Position numbers and translations under genes: made by a program. From Pseudoalteromonas sp. Scap06 (GTDB lineage Bacteria; Pseudomonadota; Gammaproteobacteria; Enterobacterales; Alteromonadaceae): a stretch of 64,000 nucleotides of DNA. This document shows positions 52,424-62,115 of the stretch, one piece after another. Within the stretch, counting starts at the first letter, position 1. The number at the start of each line of letters is the position of its first letter. The stretch is from positions 682,001-746,000 of the forward strand of contig NZ_CP041330.1 in the NCBI RefSeq assembly GCF_013394165.1. Direction: 5' to 3'. The notes beneath the pieces are model-generated. The model was given only the letters and a program-made list of their open reading frames with translations. It had not been told where the DNA came from and searched no databases.

Positions 52424-53752
52424 CTACAAATTGCTTTTCTGTGTTAAATCGGCAGTGATTTTTTTAATGGTTTTATTGTCTAGGCTGTATTTACTCATTA
52501 TTAATGCCACAAGTACACTACCAATCGCGGGGTAAAGTGTGAATGAGGTTAAAATACCATTTTTAGTTGCCTCGCTTAATTCCACATTGGCTTGATATTG
52601 ATAATAAGCAAGTAACCAACCGGCAATCGCTCCGCCTAATGCAAGCCCCAATTTGATAAAAAATACGATGCTTGCGTAAACTAAACCCGTGAGTCGACGG
52701 CCATTCTGCCAGACTCCGTAATCAATAGTATCAGCCATTTTTGCCCATAATAAAGGCGTTGCCATTTGAGTGAAAAAACACCATAAAAAATACACCAAAA
52801 ACGCTAGTAAAACGTGTTCATTAGGGATAAAAAAAGCAAGGCAGCTCAATATGGCGGAAATATATTGTAGATAAACATAAGCCACTTTTTTATCAAAGCG
52901 TTTACTTAAAGGTTGTGCGCAGGCGCAGCCTAGAATATTACCAATCATACCTAAGGTTACAAATTCGGTGATTAAATCTTCTTTGCCAAGAACATATTTT
53001 ACATAGTAAATAGCCAATGTCGTGCGCAACACCATACTGGTCAATAATACCAGAGCCGCCATACACAAGATTTTAAACGGCTGATTTTGCCATAAAACAT
53101 GAAGTTGTGTTTTTAAAGATAATTTATGCGGTGGATTGCTCACTCGCTCTTTGGTGTAACGAAAACAAATTAGAAACAACACCACACCGAGGCAACTCAT
53201 AACCAGCATAGTAAGTTGATAGCCCATTTCGTTATTACCATTACCAAACCATGTTACTAAAGGCAAAGTGCAGCTTGTAACCAATAAACCTCCGAGCATG
53301 CCAAACACAAACCGGTATGATTGAATGGAGACACGTTCGTTAGGGTTGCTACTTAATACGCCGCCAAGTGCCGAATAAGGAATGTTTATTGCGGTATAAA
53401 CTAACATTAGCAGGGTGTAGGTAACGAAGGCGTAAATAATTTTGTTGGCGTCACCCATCTCAGGGGTAGTAAAAGTAATCACGCTTATAACGGCAAAAGG
53501 GATGGCAAGCCAAAGTAGGTAGGGTCGGTAGCTACCGTATTTAGTATGAGTGGCATCAGTGAGTGCGCCCATTATTGGATCAGTTACTGCATCAATAACT
53601 CTAACTACTAAAAAAAGGGTGCCCACAACAGCAGGCGAAATACCAAAAATATCAGTGTAGAAAAAAGTTAAAAACAGCATTACGGTTTGAAAAATAATAT
53701 TACTGGCCGTGTCACCTAGGCCGTAAGCTATTTTTTCTTTTTTACTCAGCAT
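52424..53752 (-). CDS. GPH-family sugar:cation symporter (MFS)
   Basis: A transporter of 442 residues with 12 membrane helices, from ATG 53752 (alternative GTG 53761). The glycoside-pentoside-hexuronide signature is clear: KIAYGLGDTASNIIF at the N-terminus, RVIDAVTDPIMGALTDATHTKYGSYRPYLLW near 50-80. GPH carriers import di- and oligosaccharides with Na+ or H+. The 6-bp gap to GH1 implies that it delivers the substrate of that enzyme, probably laminari- or cello-oligosaccharides. Confidence 0.9.
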   Translation of the reverse strand: MLSKKEKIAYGLGDTASNIIFQTVMLFLTFFYTDIFGISPAVVGTLFLVVRVIDAVTDPIMGALTDATHTKYGSYRPYLLWLAIPFAVISVITFTTPEMGDANKIIYAFVTYTLLMLVYTAINIPYSALGGVLSSNPNERVSIQSYRFVFGMLGGLLVTSCTLPLVTWFGNGNNEMGYQLTMLVMSCLGVVLFLICFRYTKERVSNPPHKLSLKTQLHVLWQNQPFKILCMAALVLLTSMVLRTTLAIYYVKYVLGKEDLITEFVTLGMIGNILGCACAQPLSKRFDKKVAYVYLQYISAILSCLAFFIPNEHVLLAFLVYFLWCFFTQMATPLLWAKMADTIDYGVWQNGRRLTGLVYASIVFFIKLGLALGGAIAGWLLAYYQYQANVELSEATKNGILTSFTLYPAIGSVLVALIMSKYSLDNKTIKKITADLTQKSNL

Positions 53753-53767
53753 AAAAGCCACTCGTTA

Positions 53768-55102
53768 TTATTTTTGGCGCTGTTTAAGAAAATCACGATA
53801 CGCAATTGCGCTTTGTTTTAAGGTACGTTGTTGAGTTTGGTAGTCAACATAGACTAGCCCAAAGCGTTTTTCATAACCATAGGCCCATTCAAAATTATCC
53901 ATTAAACTCCATGCAAAGTAGCCTTGTACATTAACGCCTTGCTCAACTGCATTATGAACGGCATTAAGGTGGGTATGGTAATAATTGACACGTTGTATGT
54001 CATCTACTTTACCATTTATTAATATATCAGCCATCGCTGCGCCGTTCTCTGTTATATATACCTTAGGTAAAGTGTAACGATCATTTAGTGAAAGCAGTAA
54101 TTCGCACAATCCCTGCGGGTATATTTCCCAGCCCATATCTGTGGTGGCAACATTCTCTAAAGAAACTTCGCTAAACCAATGATCAGGGGTATTTTTGTAA
54201 TGAATACGAGTATAGTAATTAACCCCTAAAAAATCGATCTTTTGGCTAATAATTGCCATATCTCCATCACTAATCTGTGGCTTTGCATCATTTGCAAGCT
54301 CATTAATCACTTCAGGGTAACAGCCCTCTAGTACTGCCCGTATATACCATTGGTTATGATAGTCATCAGCTAATTTAGCAGCGCGTTCATCAGCAGTGGT
54401 AAGCGGATAGGATGGGCTAAAGTTAAGTACTATACCGGCTTCTATCGTGGGGCAATTCTTACGTATCACTTGCATTGCGAGTCCATGGGCAAGCAGTAAG
54501 TGGTGCGCTGCTTGGCGTCCTGCTTTTTGACTTTTTATGCCTGGTGCATGTACCCCTATTTCATAGCCTAGGTAGGCGCTACAAAAAGGCTCATTTAAGG
54601 TCGCATAAGAGTCAACTAAGCCCTCTAGTTGTTGAGTTACTATATGAGTGTAATGAGCAAATTGATACGCGGTATCGCGATTTAGCCAACCACCGTTGTC
54701 TTCTAAATGCTGTGGTAAATCCCAATGATATAAAGTGACATAAGTTTTAATGTTGCGCGCTTTTAAAGCTTGTAATAGCGATTTATAAAACGACATTCCT
54801 TGAATATTCAAGCTGCCATCTTGGTGTAAAACGCGTGGCCAAGAAATCGAAAGACGATAAGCGTCTACAGCTAAATCAGCAATCATTTGTACATCTTGTT
54901 GCCAATATTCAATGTGTTTACATGCTTGGTTGCCGTTACTGTTATCTGCAATGGTGTTTGGTTTGTTACAAAAAGTATCCCAAATACAGGGGAGGCGGGT
55001 ATCGTAACTTCCCTCTATTTGAAAAGAGGCTGTAGCAACCCCAAAAATAAACGGCGGCTTTAAGAGGGCTGACGTGCCTGGTAAGGAGATTGTTTTAAAC
55101 AC
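53768..55102 (-). CDS. GH1 family beta-glucosidase
   Basis: An enzyme of 444 residues without signal peptide, so cytoplasmic. The N-terminal GH1 signature FIFGVATASFQIEGS, the acid/base Glu in TLNEPFCSAYLGYEIGVHAPG near 170, and the nucleophile Glu in VYITENGAA near 360 are present, as is DNFEWAYGYEKRFGLVYVD. It cleaves terminal beta-glucose from oligosaccharides. The start is GTG, with AAGGACG about 10 bases upstream. First gene of the leftward operon controlled by the 55185 operator. Confidence 0.94.
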   Translation of the reverse strand: MFKTISLPGTSALLKPPFIFGVATASFQIEGSYDTRLPCIWDTFCNKPNTIADNSNGNQACKHIEYWQQDVQMIADLAVDAYRLSISWPRVLHQDGSLNIQGMSFYKSLLQALKARNIKTYVTLYHWDLPQHLEDNGGWLNRDTAYQFAHYTHIVTQQLEGLVDSYATLNEPFCSAYLGYEIGVHAPGIKSQKAGRQAAHHLLLAHGLAMQVIRKNCPTIEAGIVLNFSPSYPLTTADERAAKLADDYHNQWYIRAVLEGCYPEVINELANDAKPQISDGDMAIISQKIDFLGVNYYTRIHYKNTPDHWFSEVSLENVATTDMGWEIYPQGLCELLLSLNDRYTLPKVYITENGAAMADILINGKVDDIQRVNYYHTHLNAVHNAVEQGVNVQGYFAWSLMDNFEWAYGYEKRFGLVYVDYQTQQRTLKQSAIAYRDFLKQRQK

Positions 55103-55160
55103 AATGAGATACGTCCTTAAGCTTGCAAATAATAATGAGCTTTACAGTAGTTAGCTAAGC

Positions 55161-55189
55161 AATATAAATTGCATAATACAACAATGTAA
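55161..55189 (-). promoter_or_regulatory. Promoter of the GH1-symporter-lacI operon
   Basis: On the minus strand TTACAT (55184-55189), 17-bp spacer, TATATT (55161-55166). The -35 lies within operator 1. Confidence 0.55.
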
Positions 55190-55198
55190 GCGCTTACA
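55185..55198. promoter_or_regulatory. LacI-type operator 1
   Basis: Perfect 14-bp palindrome TGTAAGCGCTTACA with the central CG of LacI/GalR-family sites; identical to operator 2 and 59 bp from it, centre to centre. Confidence 0.85.
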
Positions 55199-55215
55199 AT
55201 ATTTTTGTAAATAAA

Positions 55216-55243
55216 TTGATAAATTTTCTCTATATGCTATAAA
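55216..55243 (+). promoter_or_regulatory. Promoter of the FucP-type transporter / GH3 operon
   Basis: TTGATA (55216-55221), 16-bp spacer, TATAAA (55238-55243). The -10 touches operator 2. Confidence 0.6.
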
Positions 55244-55260
55244 TGTAAGCGCTTACATTT
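55241..55260. promoter_or_regulatory. LacI-type operator 2
   Basis: Perfect 20-bp palindrome AAATGTAAGCGCTTACATTT, core identical to operator 1. It overlaps the rightward -10 and start site, so binding should block transcription. Confidence 0.88.
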
Positions 55261-55354
55261 GGTGTTGCAACTATTATCTGCATTTTAAGTTTTACTAAAC
55301 GCAATAAAATAGAGGTAACAATCTGATAATTAAAAAATAATTAGAGATTATACT

Positions 55355-56620
55355 ATGGCACATATCACACAGCCACTACCGGCAGCAGAAAACAGCCAAA
55401 AACCAGGGTCTACACACACCTTTGCGTTAACATCGCTTACGACCTTGTTTTTTATGTGGGGTTTTCTTACTTGCCTAAACGATATTTTAATTCCGTATTT
55501 AAAGGGAATGTTCTCCCTTAATTACACCCAAGCAATGTTGGTACAATTTTGTTTTTTTGGTGCCTACTTTGTTATGTCAATTCCTGCAGGGAAGCTGGTC
55601 AGTAAAATAGGTTACCAATTTGGTATTGTTGTTGGTTTGGTTGTTGCTGCGATAGGGTGTGCACTATTTTACCCCGCTGCAGAGGCACATGTTTACGAGC
55701 TATTTTTACTTGCTTTGTTTGTACTTGCTTCAGGGATCACTATTTTACAAGTCTCTGCCAACCCTTATGTAAGCGTATTAGGGCCTGCAAAAACAGCGTC
55801 TTCGCGCTTAACTATGACTCAAGCTTTTAACTCTTTAGGTACAACTGTTGCGCCATTGTTTGGTAGTTGGTTAATTTTGTCAGAAATTAGTCAAGCTACA
55901 GCAGAACAAGTTAAGTTTCCTTATTTAATGCTCAGTGCAAGTTTATTAACATTGGCGATTATTTTTGCTTTTTTAAAGTTACCTAAATTAGGTAAAGCGA
56001 TTGACAGTGAAGCAGAAAACCAAGGTGACACTGAGTTTGTTGATTTAGGCAGTGTATGGAAATATCGTCACCTTATTTTAGGCGCGATTGGTATTTTTGT
56101 TTACGTAGGGGCTGAAGTGGCCATAGGTAGTTTTTTAGTTGGCTTTTTAACCCTTGATCATATTGCAGGCTTACCAGAGCAACAAGCAGCACATTACATT
56201 AGCTATTATTTTGCAGGTGCAATGATAGGGCGCTTTGCTGGCGCCGCGATTATGCAAAAATTAAACGCAGCCAAAGTATTAGCTTGTCACGGTATTTTAG
56301 CAGGCTTACTTGTGTTAATTGCTATGACGGGTCAAGGGTCACTGGCTATGTGGGCTATTTTATTAGTTGGATTATGTAACTCTATTATGTTTCCTACTAT
56401 TTTTAGTTTAGCACTGCAGGGGCTTGGTAAATACACCTCGCAGGGTTCGGGTATTTTATGTTTAGCGATTGTTGGCGGTGCCATTATTCCGTTATTACAA
56501 GGTATGCTAGCTGATAACATAGGTGTGCAATTAGCTCTTATTCTGCCCATTGGTTGCTATTTATATATTACTTATTTCGCGCTGTTTGGTGCAAAAAAAA
56601 CAACGTCAACTCCTCTTTGA
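55355..56620 (+). CDS. FucP/GluP-family sugar MFS transporter
   Basis: A transporter of 421 residues with 12 helices of the fucose/glucose-galactose permease type: [26 protein letters not shown] near 35-58 and [21 protein letters not shown] near 68-88 are the family hallmarks. It imports a monosaccharide by proton or sodium symport. It precedes the GH3 gene by only 7 bp, so it likely takes up glucose released outside by that enzyme. Confidence 0.92.
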   Translation: MAHITQPLPAAENSQKPGSTHTFALTSLTTLFFMWGFLTCLNDILIPYLKGMFSLNYTQAMLVQFCFFGAYFVMSIPAGKLVSKIGYQFGIVVGLVVAAIGCALFYPAAEAHVYELFLLALFVLASGITILQVSANPYVSVLGPAKTASSRLTMTQAFNSLGTTVAPLFGSWLILSEISQATAEQVKFPYLMLSASLLTLAIIFAFLKLPKLGKAIDSEAENQGDTEFVDLGSVWKYRHLILGAIGIFVYVGAEVAIGSFLVGFLTLDHIAGLPEQQAAHYISYYFAGAMIGRFAGAAIMQKLNAAKVLACHGILAGLLVLIAMTGQGSLAMWAILLVGLCNSIMFPTIFSLALQGLGKYTSQGSGILCLAIVGGAIIPLLQGMLADNIGVQLALILPIGCYLYITYFALFGAKKTTSTPL

Positions 56621-56636
56621 GTTTTAGGTGAATGTT

Positions 56637-59153
56637 ATGATTATTAAACGCACTTTTTCAATCACTGCGCTGATGCTAGCAGCAATAACCAGCAGCGGTT
56701 GTTCGCAACCCTCTAACAGTGCTAGTGATGCGACAAGCCCAAAAGAAATTTGGCCAACAATCGAAACGGGCATTAAAAGCGACGCTCAAATGGAGCAAAA
56801 AATCGCTGATATGCTAAAGAGTATGACGCTAGAGCAAAAAATAGCGCAAATGATCCAACCTGAAATCCGTAATATCACGGTTGAAGATATGCGTAAGTAT
56901 GGTTTTGGTTCTTACTTAAATGGCGGTGGTTCGTTTCCAAACAATAATAAACATGCAACCCCTGAAGATTGGGTTGATTTAGCAGAAAAGATGTACCAAG
57001 CATCTATTGATGATTCTTTAGATGGCAGTACCATTCCTACAATGTGGGGCACTGATGCGGTGCATGGACACAACAATGTTATTGGCGCGACTTTATTTCC
57101 GCATAATATTGGTTTAGGTGCTGCAAACAACCCTGCACTTATTGAAAAAATAGCCGCTGCCACTGCGCGAGAAGTAATGGTTACCGGTATAGATTGGGTA
57201 TTTGCACCTACTGTTGCGGTGGTTCGTGATGACCGCTGGGGCCGTACTTACGAAGGATACTCTGAGGACCCTGAAATAGTAAAAGCGTATTCCGCTTCTA
57301 TTGTTAAAGGATTACAAGGTGCTGTCGATGGCGATTTTTTATCAGACACGCGAGTAGTGAGTACCGTTAAGCACTTTTTAGGTGATGGTGGTACTGTCAA
57401 TGGCGACGATCAAGGTAATAATATCGCCTCTGAAGAAGAGTTATTTGCGCTTCATGCACAAGGTTATGTAGGTGGTTTGAGTGCAGGTGCGCAAACGGTT
57501 ATGGCTTCGTTTAACAGCTGGCATGGTGATAAAATACACGGTAACAAATACTTATTAACCGATGTACTAAAAGAAAAAATGGGTTTTGATGGCTTTGTTG
57601 TTGGCGATTGGAATGGACATGGACAAGTTAAAGGCTGTTCAAATAGTAACTGTGCTCAAGCTGCTAATGCCGGCTTAGACGTGTACATGGCGCCTGATGA
57701 GTGGAAACTACTATTTAGCAACTTGGTTAACCAAGCTAATAGCGGTGAAATCCCACTAAGCAGAATTAACGATGCGGTAACGCGTATCCTACGCGTTAAA
57801 ATGCGTGCAGGGTTATTTGATAAACCAAGCCCCGCGAAGCGTCCTCTTTCTGGAAAAACTGAAATTATTGGTAGTAGCGATCACCGTGCAGTGGCTAAAC
57901 AAGCTGTACGCGAATCTCTAGTATTACTTAAAAATAAGCAGCAGTTACTGCCATTATCGCCTAAGACCAACGTATTAGTCGCAGGCATAGGGGCTGATAA
58001 CATCGGCATGCAGTCGGGTGGTTGGAGCGTTACGTGGCAAGGAACAGGCAATACCAACATTGACTTCCCTGGCGGCAGCTCTATTTACGCAGGTATTAAA
58101 GATACTGTAGAGCAAGCTGGTGGCAGTGCAGCGCTGAGTGTTGAAGGGGAATATAAAGCACGCCCAGATGTAGCCATTGTGGTGTTTGGTGAGCAACCAT
58201 ATGCAGAGGGTAATGGTGATGTTGATAACGTTGAATATCAGCGCGGTAATAAAAGCGACTTAGCGTTACTGCGAAAGTTTAAAGATGCGGGGATCCCTGT
58301 TGTATCATTATTTATTAGCGGTCGCCCAATGTGGGTTAATGCTGAGCTAAATGTCAGTGATGCGTTTGTTGCTATTTGGCTTCCAGGCAGTGAAGGTGAT
58401 GCAATTAGTGATGTATTGTTTAAAAATGCAGACGGTTCAATTAACCACGACTTTAAAGGAAAGTTATCGTTTTCATGGCCTGATAACCCAGTCGATAATG
58501 AAAACCGCAACGATGAGGGTTACAGCCCATTACTCCCTTATGGTTTTGGCTTAACCTACGGTGATAGCAACGTACTTAAAGATGACTTGGTAGAGCAAAC
58601 TCAACAGACTGAACAATTGGACGACTTAGTGTTGTTTGAACGTGCTATAAAAGCACCATGGTCGTTGGTATTAAAAAGTGGCGAGCAACAAAAAACGGTG
58701 GCGAGCAGCCGCGAGTCATTAGGTGCTGTGAGCATCCAAACATTTGACAAAGAAGTGCAAGAAGATGCACGCGCCATTCGTTTTAATGGTCAAGCGTTGG
58801 CTGAGGTTAATTTAGCCGCGGCATTCCCATCTGACTTACGTTCATACGTTGAAAACAATGGCCAACTGCAAATGCAAATTAAAGTAGATAAAGGGGCAAC
58901 AAGCCCGCTGTGGATTGCTATGGGTTGTGGTGAGAGTTGTCAGGGTAAGTTTGATATTACTGATAACCTTGAGCAATCAGGTCAATGGCAAACATTAAAC
59001 ATCAACTTAAGTTGTTTTGCAGAGCAGGGTGTTGATTTAGCACAAGTGTTCTCCCCTTGGCAGTTAAGCACGCAAGGTGATTGGCATGTATCTATTGCTA
59101 AGCTGGCTATTACAGCAAATGCTGCCGAGCAAAGTAGTGTTACTTGTAAGTAG
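56637..59153 (+). CDS. GH3 exo-1,3/1,4-beta-glucanase lipoprotein (ExoP-like)
   Basis: An enzyme of 838 residues from ATG 56637 (AGGTG six bases upstream) with a lipoprotein signal, lipobox SSGC at about residue 24. The GH3 N-terminal barrel carries PTMWGTDAVHGHNN, KHFLGDGGT and nucleophile Asp in FVVGDWNGHG near 315; the alpha/beta sandwich carries GQPYAEGNGD-like VVFGEQPYAEGNGD. A further C-terminal ~190-residue domain (from about 650) corresponds to the extra domain known in the Pseudoalteromonas ExoP glucanase. It splits glucose from beta-1,3/1,4-glucans at the cell surface. Confidence 0.92.
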   Translation: MIIKRTFSITALMLAAITSSGCSQPSNSASDATSPKEIWPTIETGIKSDAQMEQKIADMLKSMTLEQKIAQMIQPEIRNITVEDMRKYGFGSYLNGGGSFPNNNKHATPEDWVDLAEKMYQASIDDSLDGSTIPTMWGTDAVHGHNNVIGATLFPHNIGLGAANNPALIEKIAAATAREVMVTGIDWVFAPTVAVVRDDRWGRTYEGYSEDPEIVKAYSASIVKGLQGAVDGDFLSDTRVVSTVKHFLGDGGTVNGDDQGNNIASEEELFALHAQGYVGGLSAGAQTVMASFNSWHGDKIHGNKYLLTDVLKEKMGFDGFVVGDWNGHGQVKGCSNSNCAQAANAGLDVYMAPDEWKLLFSNLVNQANSGEIPLSRINDAVTRILRVKMRAGLFDKPSPAKRPLSGKTEIIGSSDHRAVAKQAVRESLVLLKNKQQLLPLSPKTNVLVAGIGADNIGMQSGGWSVTWQGTGNTNIDFPGGSSIYAGIKDTVEQAGGSAALSVEGEYKARPDVAIVVFGEQPYAEGNGDVDNVEYQRGNKSDLALLRKFKDAGIPVVSLFISGRPMWVNAELNVSDAFVAIWLPGSEGDAISDVLFKNADGSINHDFKGKLSFSWPDNPVDNENRNDEGYSPLLPYGFGLTYGDSNVLKDDLVEQTQQTEQLDDLVLFERAIKAPWSLVLKSGEQQKTVASSRESLGAVSIQTFDKEVQEDARAIRFNGQALAEVNLAAAFPSDLRSYVENNGQLQMQIKVDKGATSPLWIAMGCGESCQGKFDITDNLEQSGQWQTLNINLSCFAEQGVDLAQVFSPWQLSTQGDWHVSIAKLAITANAAEQSSVTCK

Positions 59154-59178
59154 TCAATAACCTATTAACAAACATCAA

Positions 59179-59210
59179 TAAGCAGGTACTAAATGTACCT
59201 GCTTATTGCT
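59179..59210 (+). terminator. Terminator after the GH3 gene
   Basis: AAGCAGGTAC / GTACCTGCTT stem with a TAAAT loop and weak T-rich tail. Confidence 0.75.
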
Positions 59211-59395
59211 TTAAAACCGCGTATACAAAAACCTACCAAATTAGTCCCTTCTTACTTTTATTCCATTCTATGTGATTGATTATATTAAGCTCAATAGTTA
59301 TCATAAAAACATAATAAAACTGCATTCGCTTTTGCATTAATAATTTGAGAGTATGCCAAAATATTAAAAGCGTTATGTAATTAACAGGTGAGAGA

Positions 59396-60022
59396 ATGAA
59401 TCAAATAAAGCTGGCTTCGCAGAGCATACAGCCTTCAAAAATAGTCTGTGTGGGGCGCAATTACAGTGCGCATATTGCTGAATTAAACAACGAACACCCT
59501 GAGCAAATGGTAATTTTTAATAAGCCTAATAGCGCGATCACTAATACCTTACTCTCTTCCCATAACGGTGATACGTTGCATTATGAAACTGAATTATGCT
59601 TTGTGATAAAAAATAAGCAGCTTGCAGGCGTAGGGATTGGACTTGATTTGACTAAGCGAGCTTTGCAAAGCAGTTTAAAAGAAAAGGGCTTGCCGTGGGA
59701 ACGTGCTAAAGCATTCGATGGCTCAGCATTATTTAGTGATTTTATTGAGTTAACGCCAGAAATGACATCGTTTATATTTGAATTACATATTGATGGTAAA
59801 GTCATTCAGCACGGAGAAACCCAGCTAATGTTGCACCAACCTGCGCAAATTCTGGCAGAGGTAAATGAGTTTATGGGTTTAGAAGAGGGCGACATTATTA
59901 TGACCGGCACGCCTGCTGGCGTAGGGATGGTAAGCGCCGGGCGAGAGTTTAAAGTTGCTCTTTATTCTGACTCTGGTCAGCAGTGTTTATTGGAGCATCA
60001 TTGGTCTGTGAGTCAAAGTTAA
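59396..60022 (+). CDS. Fumarylacetoacetate hydrolase family protein
   Basis: A protein of 208 residues, the short FAH family form: KIVCVGRNYSAHIAELNNE near 15, the metal Glu pair in LHYETELCFVI near 62, LPWERAKAFDGSA near 100 and IIMTGTPAGVGMV near 176. Such enzymes act on acylpyruvates or related beta-diketo acids (YcgM-type) or decarboxylate oxaloacetate. The last 74 bp overlap the 3' end of the gene on the other strand. Confidence 0.88.
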   Translation: MNQIKLASQSIQPSKIVCVGRNYSAHIAELNNEHPEQMVIFNKPNSAITNTLLSSHNGDTLHYETELCFVIKNKQLAGVGIGLDLTKRALQSSLKEKGLPWERAKAFDGSALFSDFIELTPEMTSFIFELHIDGKVIQHGETQLMLHQPAQILAEVNEFMGLEEGDIIMTGTPAGVGMVSAGREFKVALYSDSGQQCLLEHHWSVSQS

Positions 60023-60888
60023 GCACATATTGATTATAGGCTTTATTAAAGTCACTAAAGTGTTCATTTAACCAGTATTGTTGATTATTTTTGTATTGCT
60101 CTGAGGTTAAAATATTGTTTTTTAGTACGTGATTAATCTTTTTAATTGCCATAGATGCAAAATTATTTGGGGCATTAGTCGCACAACCAACGGCTATTGG
60201 AACTAATTTATTTTTATTTTGGGCAATCGGTAGGTTTACAATATTTGATTGATTGCCTTTGCTAAAGTGGCTAGTGATAAATGGGTAATCAAGCGAGTAA
60301 TCTAAAGAGCCGTGTTTTAAGCGCTCCATTACAACACCACTTTCATTATCACTACTCCAGCTCATAGAAACATTAGAGTGAGTTAATGAATTTTCAATAA
60401 TATTGTTTATCTGCACAGAAAAACGACGCGCATCAGCTTGACCGTAAGTGAAGTTTTTATCAGCAAGTAAACTCACTAAGTTGATAGGATTACCATGCTT
60501 AGAGGTTAATTGAGGTGCTTTTGCCGCGGTAGTTATGATGTTATGTGGGGGATAAACCGCTGTAGGTAATGAATATAAAAACTGTTTATTTGCACTGCGT
60601 TTGTAAATAGCGCATGGAAAACAAACGTTCCTACCCTCATCTATATATTTATTAATCCGCTTTTGCGGTAAAACTAAGCGGGTATGTTTCACCCCTTTTA
60701 TGCTATGCATTAGCTGTTGTGTTAAATCATCGCATAAGCCAAGCTGTTTTGTTTCTTTGCTTAAATGAAACGGGGGGGGTCTTACTTTGTAACCATAAAA
60801 TTTCTTCTATTGGCTTTGCTGTTTTACTATGACTGCAAGTAGCAAAAGTTACCAAAATGCCAAGACATAAAAAACGAAGTGATTGCAT
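59949..60888 (-). pseudogene. Frameshifted periplasmic solute-binding-like protein (TIGR02285-like)
   Basis: From ATG 60888 a signal peptide (SLRFLCLGILVTFATCSHS) leads to EILWLQSKTPP, after which a C8 tract (60772-60779 as G's on the plus strand) throws the frame to an early stop. The other frame continues PPFHLSKETKQLGLCDDLTQQL and runs 253 further residues to 59949, with RINKYIDEGRNVCFPCAIYKR. Joined, the ~312 residues resemble the TIGR02285/SBP_bac_3-like family (PPF motif, Cys/Pro NVCFPC). A C7 tract would restore the frame. It could be a pseudogene, a phase-variable gene or a sequencing error. Confidence 0.7.
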
Positions 60889-60952
60889 TACAAATAGATC
60901 CGCCTAGAAAATTTGTTGCGTATTATACTGGTAGCGGCTAAAAAATAAACAT

Positions 60953-61011
60953 AAAGAACAGCAAAGAATCAATATTATCGAATTGTACTTTTTCCTTGCT
61001 GTTCTTTTAAC
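60953..61011. repeat. Inverted repeat between two minus-strand genes
   Basis: AAGAACAGCAA near 60955 and TTGCTGTTCTT near 60998 are exact complements separated by ~33 bases; possibly a terminator with a long loop for the aldo/keto reductase transcript. Confidence 0.5.
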
Positions 61012-61050
61012 CTGTCAGGCTGCAGATCTTGTTCGGTGATTAAATCGCCC

Positions 61051-62103
61051 CTAGTATGGCATTGGGTTATTTCTAAATATGCTATCAATTGCTGATAACG
61101 CATCATCATTGAGAGTTAGCTCAAACGCATCAATGTCTTCTTTTAGCTGCGTCATAGTAGTGGCACCAATAATAGATGAGGTAACGCCATCCACTTGATT
61201 ACACCACGCTAGCGCCAATTGTGCTGGTGTAATGTTGTGTTCATGTGCAAGTTCAACATACTCTTTGGTCGCCTTTTGTGATTGTGGCGTATCACGAAAA
61301 ATACCGTTACGCTGCATAAATGTCCAGCGAGAGCCTTCAGGGCGCGCTCCATTGAGGTACTTACCCGTTAATAGCCCAGCAGCCAGAGGTGACCAAGGTA
61401 GATAAGCAATATCTTCATGCACACATTGCTCTATTAAATAAGGCCAATCTTTCGCATGCGCTAAACTAAACTCATTTTGAATAGACACCATTTTTGGTAA
61501 GTTGTGCTCTTTGGCTAAATTTAAAAATTGGCTAATTCCCCACGGGGTGTCGTCAGAAAGTCCACAGTGTTTAATTTTACCCGCTTTAACACACACATCT
61601 AAGCCCTCTAAAATATCAAGCATGTCAGCGGTGTGTTGTTTTGCATCGACATCAGTAAATTTAAGCATGCCAGGCCATTGCCTTGCAAAATGAGGAGTGC
61701 GGCGATTTGGCCAATGTAATTGGTATAAGTCAATATAGTCGGTTTGTAGGCGTTTTAGAGACTGATCAACTGCATCAATAACAGCTTGGCGAGTAATATC
61801 ACCACCATCACGGATCCATGAAAGCCCATTACCGGCAATTTTAGTTGCAATAACAATGTCTTTTCGTTTCTGTGAATTACGTGCAACCCAATTCCCTATA
61901 ATTTCCTCAGTTTTACCATAAGTATCGGGGGAGGGAGGAACTGCATACATTTCTGCCGTATCAATAAAGTTAACACCACGGTCAAGAGCATAGGCTATCT
62001 GTTGGTCGGCATCATGCTGGTTGTTTTGTACTCCCCAAGTCATACTACCTAAACAGACCCTAGAAATACTAATATCACTACTGCCTAATTGACTATATTG
62101 CAT
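61051..62103 (-). CDS. Aldo/keto reductase (Tas-like)
   Basis: A TIM-barrel NADPH oxidoreductase of 350 residues: the catalytic tetrad is visible as Asp in GVNFIDTAEMY (with Tyr), Lys in IVIATKIAG and His in YQLHWPNRR. The text MTWGVQNNQHDADQQIAYALDRG is typical of Tas/YhdN-type members. The substrate is a broad range of aldehydes or ketones, undefined here. It lies 12 bp after the thioesterase gene and is probably co-transcribed. Confidence 0.9.
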   Translation of the reverse strand: MQYSQLGSSDISISRVCLGSMTWGVQNNQHDADQQIAYALDRGVNFIDTAEMYAVPPSPDTYGKTEEIIGNWVARNSQKRKDIVIATKIAGNGLSWIRDGGDITRQAVIDAVDQSLKRLQTDYIDLYQLHWPNRRTPHFARQWPGMLKFTDVDAKQHTADMLDILEGLDVCVKAGKIKHCGLSDDTPWGISQFLNLAKEHNLPKMVSIQNEFSLAHAKDWPYLIEQCVHEDIAYLPWSPLAAGLLTGKYLNGARPEGSRWTFMQRNGIFRDTPQSQKATKEYVELAHEHNITPAQLALAWCNQVDGVTSSIIGATTMTQLKEDIDAFELTLNDDALSAIDSIFRNNPMPY

Positions 62104-62115
62104 TACTAATCCTAA

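Noticed and set aside
61020..61048. Third copy of the MITE-like repeat (GATTAAATCGCCCCTAG resembles its interior)
   Set aside because: The similarity covers under 20 bases, with no flanking match or terminal repeat.
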